A stretch of DNA of 64,000 nt from Dipteronia dyeriana. Its lineage: Eukaryota; Streptophyta; Magnoliopsida; Sapindales; Sapindaceae. The stretch covers positions 113,209,088-113,273,087 of the forward strand of contig CM065300.1 in assembly GCA_032871835.1 (NCBI GenBank). The letters are read 5' to 3'. The notes beneath the pieces were generated by a model that was not told where the DNA came from, searched no databases, and saw nothing but the letters and a program-made list of their open reading frames with translations. Shown here one piece after another: positions 56,642-64,000 of this stretch. Both the position numbers and the translations under genes were made by a program. Position 1 is the stretch's first letter. Each line of letters begins with the position of its first letter.

Positions 56642-59261
56642 TGTTAGGTTTTAGTTTGTGTTGGCATTAATTCCATATCAAAATGATGTTTACTTGTAAT
56701 GATTTAGTTGTTTAGATTCATGATGATTCAAGCTTCAAAGAATGATGAAAAACAAGTCAAAGCAAGTTCTAAGTCTTCAAAGAGAAAGGATGCAATTTGG
56801 TTCTACAAAGGTATACTAAGACCTTATCTTTCTCTTACAAAGCTTAGGCACACACACAATTCATACATTTGTGTCCCTGCATCGTTGTGCACCATTATAG
56901 GCACACACATACAATTCAATCATATGTGTCCCTGCATCATTGTGCACCATGTATAACACATTCACAAATTTGAAGATGAATGCTCATGCATTGTTATGGA
57001 AATAACATGTTTTTTGAAAATGCATGATTGGAAACTATCTCTATGTAGTTTGCATTCTAGTGTGAATTAGGTTTGTGTGTGTATACGTTTGTATAACATT
57101 GATATTGAACTTGAATTTAGTCTTAAATCATTCTTGATTAAGTTCTAGTCATTTCGGTTATTCATATTATTGATTTCAAGTTCTAAATCAAAAGATACTA
57201 CACTTTCAACTCATGTTACATACATTGTCTTCATATTCATATATCGAGTCGAATTATTATTTTCTGGGTTGAGTATCTAATATGTCCATGTCCGTGTGAG
57301 AGTTACGGTTCATAATCTGTAAACGGATTCAAATTCTGAGTTCTTAGGCCGGAGAACGGTCGAAGAACGCGAGGGAAGAGCAAGGGGATTGCACCATGGC
57401 CGAATGCCATAAAGTGGTGCATGCCCGAGATGGCGCGTGGCCATCTCGGCTGCAACACCTTGCTGCCCCGAGATGCCCACGCGCTATCTCGGGGAAGCAA
57501 TAACAAAGAGGGGCATTTTTATCTTTAAGCTTCTTTCATTCCCTCTCATTTATATTCTCTTTCCCTCTCACATTTCATTCTAAGAAGAAATTCAAACTTG
57601 TGTGCAGAAATTTTCTCTCTACATTTTCTCGCCTTCCAAACACCATAACTTCTTCATTTGAACTCCGATTTGAGTGATTCGAAGTTGAGAGTGTTTTTCT
57701 ATTCATCCTCCATCTTTTCTCTGAAGGTTTGATTGAGTTTTATTGCTGTTTTTGGAGTCTAAACAAACAAAAACGGGACTGCACCAAAATCAACTAAGGT
57801 ATTGATTTTCTCTCAAAGTTTTCTTTTAAAACTTGGTCAATTGCCTTGGGTTTTCTTCTTCACCTTATATATATGTATTGTGAGTGTTTTGATTTTAGTT
57901 TTGAACTCTTTTAATGCTAGGTTGAGTTTCGATTGAAATCTTACATGTTGAGTTAGGTTTTGATTTTGCCTATGTTTTTACATGTTTGGGATTGTATTGT
58001 GCTAGCTTTGATTCTAGGACTATTTGATGATCTTTGATTGATTTATTTTGTGAAAAATAGTTCCTCACATGTATTAGGCTCTCTTGGCCGAATTCTCACA
58101 TTAATACATGTGCTTATGTTCTTTTGAGCTATTCATGTGTTTTGTTGAATCTATGAATAGGAATATGCTCTAGAAATTTAGCTTAAATCTAATTGACTTT
58201 GTCATATGATTTTAGCATGTTTTTGATTGTGTCATTTAAACTTGATCTTGTGATTTATTGAACATATCTTGTGATTCAAGTTTAGATCTATGCATGTATC
58301 TAGGTTGTGATTAATGTTGAACATATCTTACATGATCTAGATTGATTATACATGCATGATTGACTAGACTACATGTGATTTGTGCATTCATGCTCATGTC
58401 TAATATTTTCCATAGGATGTGTTGATCATAGCATTCTATGTTGCGTGCTTGTTTGTGTTTTGCATTCATGATCATTTAATTACATTGTGAGAAGGAAGTC
58501 TTGACAATAGGTATGAGACCTATGTTGTTGAGAAAGTAAGTCTTGGCAAGAGGTGTGAGACCTTGGATTGTCAAGCAGGGAAGTCTTGGCTAGAGTCGGG
58601 AGGACTCGGATAGTCGAGCAAGAAGTCTTGTCTAGAGTCGTGAGGATCCAGATAGGTCAGCGAGGAAGTCTTGACTAGAGTCAGGAGGACTCAGATAGTT
58701 GAGCAAGAAGTCTTGCCTTGGGTCGTGAGGATCCGGTAAGGTGAGCGAGGAAGTCTTGACAAGAGGTGTGAGGCCTCAGATTGTTGAGCATTAGGGCGAC
58801 ATCTTCATGACTAGGATAGGAGGGTAGTTTTTAGATGAACGGGTCACTTGAGAGATTGTACTTGTCTTATCTACTAGTGGATTTTGATTGCCGGTGGCTA
58901 CTAGCCCGTTGATGTTTCCTCTTCGAAAGCTTACCACGTTATATCTTGTGTCAACTTCTTTCTATCCCAATCTCTCTAGTATTTGTATTTGTTATTTGAA
59001 TACTATGGATAGAACTCTTTATGTAAGTTGAATTCCTTTCTATAATATAGATTGTATATGTGTTATCATTACTTGTTTGTATCACACTTTATTTGTTTTA
59101 TATATTGATTAAGTAACTTTAATTAATATATATATTGTTATACAAGCAATCTAGAGGGACAAACTTTTGTTTGTTTCTAAGGGAGTCGAAAAAGGTGTCT
59201 AACCTATTCCCCCTCCCCCCTCTAGGCTAGCCTTGAGCATTTAGCCGTGTTTGTATTTTCA
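56642..59261 (+). repeat. SIRE-4 5' LTR
   Basis: It starts TGTTAGGTTTTAGTTTGTG. Near its end it has CCCCCTCCCCCCTCTAGGCTAG, the SIRE-type pyrimidine-rich block, and finishes TTGTATTTTCA. It includes a TATA-like TTTATATTC near 57549 and the 42-43 bp minisatellite at 58496. There is no second copy, so the left end rests on the TG rule and the break in chromovirus gag. Confidence 0.65.
58496..58793 (+). repeat. 42-43 bp minisatellite, seven units
   Basis: AAGTCTTG landmarks lie at 58496, 58538, 58581, 58623, 58666, 58708 and 58751, alternating steps of 42 and 43. Units alternate between 'GTGAGGATCC' and 'GGAGGACTC' types in the middle, suggesting an 85-bp dimer as the amplified unit. Confidence 0.95.
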
Positions 59262-59280
59262 ATTGTTATCAAATCAGAAC
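59262..59280 (+). other. Primer-site-like sequence of SIRE-4
   Basis: ATTGTTATCAAATCAGAAC sits at the expected place. It resembles ATTGGTATCAGAGC with extra bases, so it is either mutated or a variant primer site. Confidence 0.45.
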
Positions 59281-59345
59281 ACTAGATTGCACATAGCGAG
59301 AGTCCGGGGTAATACATTCACGGTTTTTGCAAGGCGTTTGAAGTT

Positions 59346-61379
59346 ATGGGTTTACAAGATTATGTAATGGCGGAATGAGCCTCAAATACTAGGCCATCAT
59401 TACTTCGAGGCACTAACTATGGGTATTGGAAGTTGAGGATGAAAGCCTACATCCACTCTATTAATGAAAGGGCTTGGATGGTAGTGGAAGAAGGTTATAG
59501 TCCTCCTACCAAGGTTCAAGAGGATGGAACCATGATACTCAAACCAATGAGTGAATGGACAACAAATGAGTTTGAGGTTGCTAAATGGCACCATCGTGTT
59601 ATGAATGTCATCTTTGGAGGAGTTGATGGGCATCAATTCTCCTACATTCAAAATCTTGGATCCGTAAAGGAAGCTTAGAATACTCTCCAAGTTACTAATG
59701 AAGGAACCTTAGCGGTGAAGAAATCGAGGCTTCAAATGTTGGCATCACAATTTGAAGGTTTAAGTATGGGTGAAGAAGAAAAGTTCGAAGACTTATAATT
59801 CCGGCTTCTTAACATAGCTAACCAATGTCAAGCACTTGGAGTACCTATCTCAAAAGAGTGTTTAAATTGGAAAATCCTTAGGTCTCTTCCGAAGAGATTC
59901 AAATCAAAGGTGACGGCCATTGAGGAAAGCAAGGATGTGGATAGTATGAACATCGATGAGTTGCTTGGGTCTCTCCAAACTTATGAGATGTGCTTGAAGC
60001 CAAGGATTAAGAGTAAGGGAATCACTCTCAATGCTATTGAGGAGGAGAGTGATGATGAAAATGAAGAGATGGCTCTTTTGGTTAGAAGATTCAAGAAGTT
60101 TCTAAAGAAGAATGTCAAGCCTAGAGGCAAGTCTTCTAAGGAAAAGGGAGTTAAGAAAACATCATCTCCAAGGATTAAGAAGAATAGTCAAACCATGAAC
60201 AAGAAAGAGGTTCAATGTTATAATTGTCACGGTTTCAGTCACTTTGCTAGTGAGTGCACCAAGAAGCCATCTAAGAAAGACAAGAAAGGCAAAGTGTTGG
60301 CTGCTACTTGGAGTCATGATAACTCTAGTGACAATGAGAGTTCTAGTAGTGAGTCTTCAAGTGATGAAGAGTTGGTGAGCAACTTTGTAGCTCTAACGGC
60401 TTCTCATTCTCCACTAGATATTGATGGAACAATATCTTTGAACAAGAACTTTGATGCAAATCATCATGGAAGCTCTAGTTTCATTCTTACTAATCTTGAG
60501 TTATTCGAAAAGATAGAAAAGCATGAAGAAGCTAGAGATAATGCTCAAAGAGAGGTAGTTGAGAAGGATGATTTGATCAAGAAACAACTAGATGAGTTTG
60601 TGGTTGTCACTCGTAGACTTCTTGGTGGGAAAGGTGATATTATGAAAAAGTTTAGAGAACTTGAAAAGATAAACCTTGAGAAGGATAATGTGATATCTTC
60701 TTTGAAGGAGAGAGAATAAGAATTGATGGAAGAGATAGACTTAGTGAATGATTCGGTAAGTGTGTCTAGTGTTAGGAATCTTGTTAACTTTTATAGTGGT
60801 GAAGACAACTTGGTAGTTGAAGAGGAGCTCTTGGAAGCACCACTTCCTACAAACTTTGATGAAGTCGTGATTGATAAGAAACCACACAAGAAGAAGAGAA
60901 GATCAAAAGCCAAGAAGAAGTTGGCGAACAAGGTATCTTTGCAAACTCCTAGTGAAGCTAGTTCAACTCCAAAAGGTACAATCTCATCTTTTATTCCAAT
61001 TTGCCATTATTGCAACACAATAGATCACATTAAGCCTAGGTGTTATAAATATATTGAAAAATGCAAATTAGGAAATGAATCTAGGGATAAGGAGATTAAA
61101 CTTCAACTTGAACATGCTAAGGATTTGAAAGTTGAAAAACATGATAAGTTTACTAAGCATGAAAAGAAGTTTTGGAGTATAAAGAATATTAATCTTGTTC
61201 AACTTGACAAAGCTTGTGTCGAAAATGTTAAGAAAGAGTGTGTTAATGATATTCTTGTTAATCAATTCATTGAAGGACTTTACTCTAGATTTAATATTGT
61301 TATCAAGGATGATATTGGGAATGTTTGTGTAGGTACACCCAAGAACAAGTGGTTCAAGGGTGAGTGCTCTTATCACTAA
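59346..61379 (+). pseudogene. SIRE-4 gag, one frame with four stops
   Basis: From ATG 59346 a single frame of 678 codons runs to 61379 with internal stops at 59376 (TGA), 59676 (TAG), 59796 (TAA) and 60717 (TAA), and no frameshift. The UBN2 domain (GTNYGYWKLRMKAYIHSINE near 59410; RLQMLASQFEGLSMGEEEKF; LRSLPKRFKSKVTAIEESKD) is followed by EEMALLVRRFKKFLKKN. The first knuckle is CYNCHGFSHFASEC (60213-60254), then an acidic Ser-rich stretch, a coiled coil to 60716, a basic KKKRRSKAKKK segment and the second knuckle CHYCNTIDHIKPRC (61001-61042). This two-knuckle layout is that of SIRE/Maximus gag. Confidence 0.85.
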
Positions 61380-61408
61380 AATAAGAAGCACATGTGACAT
61401 AGTTTTGA

Positions 61409-61500
61409 GGTTATATATCAATTGTGTTGAGAATTCTTACTTGCTAGCTTCGAATACTCCATGTATTGATATGAACTGGGATTTAAGAATTTCCATTTTC
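61409..61500. other. Junction between SIRE-4 and LINE remnant
   Basis: No recognisable coding or terminal motif. There is no poly(T) that would mark a minus-strand LINE 3' end. Confidence 0.4.
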
Positions 61501-62612
61501 ACCGGTTGGGTTGGATCAACATCTTCTACACTTAGTTGTAAGACCCTGGGCTGGCCTCCTATTTGTGATAAGTTTTGGGCTGGTTTGTTTGCAGCAACTA
61601 GATCTGTGGAAAGATTTAAAGTGGGCTAAATCACCTGAAGGCCGAGCTCTGTTGAAGACCCCTCTATACCAATACCTGGCCCATCTATGCACATCTCACT
61701 TGCCTGTGATGGCCCACTGCCACCTTCTGGGTTTAGGGATTGCTGTATCTTCTCTCCATAACATTCTGTGACACCGCTGGTGAAGCTGCCTGGGTTTCTT
61801 TGTGGGGCGTCTTGGGACCTGGTGTCAAGCTAACAGAGCCATCTCCTTCGGTTTCACGGGAGGCCTCAATGGATCTCGATCTTTCCGAAGAACTCCCATT
61901 CACCTGCACGATCCATACTTGTGTGGGGACCCCTCTAGGGCTGTTTTTCTTGCTTCCTCACATACAGACCTTTATTCCATGCCCAATCTTTACCACAAGC
62001 AAAGCAAAACTCCGGGAGTCTCGTATTTCAAACTTATGGTAACTTTCTCTGTTTTCCCCAACTTCAGTCTCAGCCATCGTTTCAAGGGACCTTTACCCTC
62101 ATAAACTTCCCCCAGCATTCACGGGATTCCGAAGGGATTTCCACCACTTGTCCAATTTGTTCCGCCAGCCGTTTGCCTATGACTCTTGAATCGACCTGGG
62201 CACTGCCCATACTTCTTAAAGTATGGGCAGTGCAAGGAATTTAAACGCCGACGCATCTGTAGGTAGTGCCCAGGTCGATTCATACACAGAATGGGAATGT
62301 CGTGAATTTGGACCAAGAAGTTTGCCTTGTCGAATCTCAACCGGGAAATATTACCCGCTCCTCCAGCACAATCAAACTATTCCCGATTTCTATCCTCGCT
62401 GTTAATGAAATAGAACATGAATATGTTGTCACCCACTAATTCAATCTCTACTTGGCCAAAAGGATTCCAGATCTGTTCTATCAATCCTTTAAACGCCTCT
62501 CTGTTCACTTTCTTTCCTGCCAGAACTTTTCTTCTGACATTTCATGAACAACTCCGTCCTCATCTGCGAGAAATAGATTCTCATAAAGCTTTGCTATTTC
62601 TGCGTCGTTCAT
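61500..62612 (-). pseudogene. LINE ORF1 (DUF4283-type domain and zinc knuckle)
   Basis: ATG at 62612 (minus) begins MNDAEIAKLYENLFLADEDG, the usual start of plant LINE ORF1. After a frameshift come KVNREAFKGLIEQIWNPFGQ (62510-62450) and VEIELVGDNIFMFYFINSED (62450-62395), then RFDKANFLVQIHDIPILCM (62337-62281). This is the DUF4283 fold core. Further pieces are IGQVVEIPSESRECWGKFM, LKRWLRLKLGKTEKV and a CCHC knuckle CGKIGHGIKVC across a frameshift (about 61997-61960). A 30-bp-scale snap-back insertion lies at 62188-62281. The protein binds RNA in LINE retrotransposition. Endonuclease and RT (ORF2) are not found. Confidence 0.75.
62188..62281. repeat. Inverted-repeat (snap-back) insertion in LINE ORF1
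   Basis: GAATCGACCTGGGCACTGCC (62188-62207, extending CATAC to 62212) is complementary to GTATGGGCAGTGC (62221-62233) and again to GTGCCCAGGTCGATTC (62266-62281). About 32 bases separate the two right arms. The conserved ORF1 reading is broken here. Confidence 0.85.
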
Positions 62613-62830
62613 CTTCCGACAACTTTATACTTTCTCTTTGAACTTTTCCTAAAAGATAAGAAAAGGCCCAGACGAGAAAACCCAGTGGGGATCCACCACC
62701 CTGACCTAGCTCTTACACTGCTTCTGATCAGAGAAGACTTTGCTACTCTCACTCTTTTGCTCTTACAGAGAAAAAGGGGAGAAACAGAAGACAGCTTTTC
62801 GTTATCTTATTAGATTCAGCTTTTCTTCTA
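62613..62830 (-). other. Probable LINE 5' untranslated region
   Basis: Between the ORF1 ATG and about 62830 the minus strand carries GC-richer leader sequence (GGTGGTGGATCCCCACTGGG). The exact 5' end is not marked. Confidence 0.45.
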
Positions 62831-63115
62831 CTATAAATAAGGGACATTATAGCCCTTTTGGAAGGGAAGTTAATCAGTTTATATAAATATATTTGACTTG
62901 TTTATCAGTTATTTCCATATGCGCTCTTTTCTTGGAGAAATCAACAAGAAGCGGTTTCAGTTCTCGAGTATTCGTGGAACAATAGGCCTTGAATTTCTAT
63001 CATGCCGGGCCTGATCACATTCAAACAATACTAGTTTATCAATATGCTAGCCATGGGCAAAGCATTTTCACTTTGGACTGTGTTGATAAGGTGTGAGAAA
63101 CATTTGTACTTGTAG
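62831..63115 (+). other. Intron-like sequence upstream of the CPL4-like exon
   Basis: AT-rich with no coding match. It ends with TTTGTACTTGTAG, a good splice acceptor, immediately before codons of the phosphatase. The preceding exon, which in the family encodes a zinc-binding GYIHK-type segment, was not found here. Confidence 0.55.
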
Positions 63116-63265
63116 GGCCTAAGGCTTGCAAATGATGAAATTGTTCGCTTACGCAACACAGACATGAAGAACTTGCTGCGTCATAAAAAACTTTACTTGG
63201 TTCTTGATCTCGATCACACACTACTCAATTCAACTCTACTAGCACATTTGACTCCAGAGGAGGAG
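63116..63265 (+). CDS. CPL4: CPL4-like RNA polymerase II CTD phosphatase, exon with DxDxT motif
   Basis: The exon is 50 codons: GLRLANDEIVRLRNTDMKNL, then HKKLYLVLDLDHTLLNST and LAHLTPEEE. DLDHT is the catalytic DxDxT signature of the FCP1/SCP phosphatase family. The first Asp forms the phospho-enzyme that removes phosphate from Ser residues of the RNA polymerase II C-terminal heptads in the nucleus. The segment before it closely resembles CPL4 proteins rather than CPL3. Splice sites are plausible: acceptor TTGTAG before 63116 and donor GAG|GTTGGT after 63265, phase 0. No upstream exon is visible: the region to the left is LINE and retrotransposon sequence. This may be the continuation of a gene with a very large, TE-filled intron, or a truncated duplicate. 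Confidence 0.75.
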
Positions 63266-63806
63266 GTTGGTGCTAGTAGCCTGTATCGTGTTGTGATCTG
63301 ATGTTTGGTTTATTAAGTTTAATTGGGCATCTGGCTGAATGTTACTGTTGCTATGTTGTTTAAAAAAAACTAGTTTGTCATGAACTTATTTATAAACTAT
63401 GGTTTTTGTTTGGTACAACAAAGCAAAAAGGCGACAATTAAAAGGTTAACCAGTCCATCAAATCCAGAGGAAATATAGAATGCATTGGCCAAAAGAATAG
63501 GTCAGTTGCTTCAATTTGTGTGTGGATAACGGGATTGCCCTTAAATCTTAATCAATATAAGGATATTTAAATGAAGTTGTAGCTGGCAGCAAAAATTTTG
63601 ATGGAGGCTCTCGTTATGTTTAAATATTAAATTTGCCTTCACAATCAACTCGGTTCATTGCTTGCGCTGGATATTGTATGATCTGATTGCCATCATGTAT
63701 TATTTATTAATAAAATTTGAAATTGATAATTTCCTTGCACAATCTGTGCCTTTGATGATTATTTCTCTATGGGTTTAAAATTCATGATGTGAAGTGATGC
63801 TTCCAG
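63266..63806 (+). other. Intron-like region between CPL4-like exons
   Basis: T-rich with GTTGGT at the start and TGCTTCCAG at the end. Near 63430-63505 one frame reads ATIKRLTSPSNPEEI*NALA, not recognised as part of the phosphatase. The short block that normally lies between PEEE and the SLF-type sequence was not found here by eye. Confidence 0.55.
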
Positions 63807-64000
63807 AGTCGGCCTCTTCAAGTTGGACTTTATTCATATGATGACCAAATTGAGGCCCTTCGTTCACACGTTTTTTAAAGAAGCAAGTGAAATGTTCGAC
63901 ATGTACATATATACAATGGGTGACAGGCCATATGCATTAGAAATGGCTAGGCTGCTTGATCCCAACAAGGAGTACTTCAATGCTAAAGTGATATCACGAG
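63807..64000 (+). CDS. CPL4: CPL4-like CTD phosphatase, next exon (runs off window)
   Basis: The encoded protein reads GLFKLDFIHMMTKLRPFVHT, FFKEASEMFDMYIYTMGDRP, YALEMARLLDPNKEYFNAKV and ISR. This matches the FCP1 catalytic domain after the DxDxT motif: KLRPFV is the second conserved segment and YTMGDRPYA the helix before the BRCT-side half. The reading frame starts at 63808/63811 relative to GLFK and stays open to the window end. Two AG acceptors (before 63807 or 63809) exist, but neither gives phase 0 to join the previous exon directly. A small exon is therefore missing or undetected, or the copy is defective. The upstream conserved 'NGS' residues are altered to 'VG'. Confidence 0.75.

Larger units (their letters stand above)
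56642..61408 (+). mobile_element. SIRE-4: 5' LTR and gag of a SIRE-like copia element
   Basis: A 2.62-kb LTR (56642-59261), a primer-site-like sequence and a 2.03-kb gag frame. No protease, integrase or RT follows. From about 61410 a LINE-derived segment begins and no 3' LTR is present, so the element is truncated. It inserted into the chromovirus gag. Confidence 0.8.

Noticed and set aside
61360..61629. Plus-strand frame with a faint PIF/Harbinger-transposase look (GWVGS..)
   Set aside because: The match is a few residues only. The same DNA continues a minus-strand LINE ORF1 with several clear motifs.
61500..62700. Possible organelle DNA insertion because of the higher GC content
   Set aside because: The minus strand reads as LINE ORF1 (DUF4283 motifs and zinc knuckle). 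No organelle gene was recognised.
63430..63505. Short open stretch between the CPL4-like exons as an extra exon
   Set aside because: It contains a stop, lacks clear splice sites and does not resemble the block expected between the two phosphatase segments.

Overview
This window is nuclear DNA of a flowering plant, most likely a eudicot. The evidence is plant-specific retroelement lineages (SIRE/Maximus-like Ty1/copia, Tat-lineage Ty3/gypsy with two RNase H domains and an antisense extra ORF, and a LINE ORF1 with a DUF4283-type domain and zinc knuckle), plus two spliced exons of an FCP1-type CTD phosphatase (CPL4-like) at the right edge. The species cannot be named from sequence alone. Almost all of the 64 kb is nested, decayed transposable elements. 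No rRNA or tRNA gene, CRISPR array or bacterial-style operon is visible.

Layout. 1-734: AT-rich, no gene. About 740-1035: right end of a CACTA DNA transposon. 1036-1785: LTR fragment of the Copia-1 family. 2123-2787 and 4489-5042: a minus-strand SIRE-like LTR split by a copia solo LTR (2788-4488) with target-site duplication CTAAG. 5043-5719: second copy of the 3' part of that copia LTR. 5720-6607: decayed SIRE-like gag on the minus strand. 6608-8359: nothing recognised. 8360-10949: SIRE-1, plus strand (5' LTR, primer-binding site, gag). 10950-18270: SIRE-2, minus strand, complete with two about 2.28 kb LTRs but no pol. 18273-29948: Tat-lineage gypsy (5' LTR, gag, protease, RT, two RNase H, integrase, 97-bp tandem repeats, antisense extra ORF, start of 3' LTR). 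29949-39669: Copia-1, minus strand, two about 2.46 kb LTRs. 39670-41468: 3' end of a SIRE element of the same kind as SIRE-1. 41671 to about 55275: SIRE-3, minus strand, whose LTR is split by Copia-2 (42468-51807, TSD CATTC). A 681-bp long-TIR element (44283-44963, 9-bp TSD) lies inside Copia-2's 5' LTR. About 55290-56641: truncated chromovirus-like gypsy (LTR and gag). 56642 to about 61408: SIRE-4 (LTR and a long gag frame). About 61500-62830: minus-strand LINE ORF1 remnant. 63116-64000: CPL4-like exons.

No set of genes here works together in a pathway. The coding capacity is retroelement gag and pol, all interrupted by stops or frameshifts. The most notable patterns are: (i) a SIRE-derived group seen three times whose gag C-terminus runs into the same 3' untranslated segment with no pol; (ii) nonsense mutations in the better-preserved gag frames, largely compatible with C-to-T decay and with few frameshifts; (iii) a Copia-1 element whose two flanks belong to different host elements, implying recombination or deletion; (iv) a CPL4-like gene whose upstream exons are absent from the window and whose visible exons do not join in phase.
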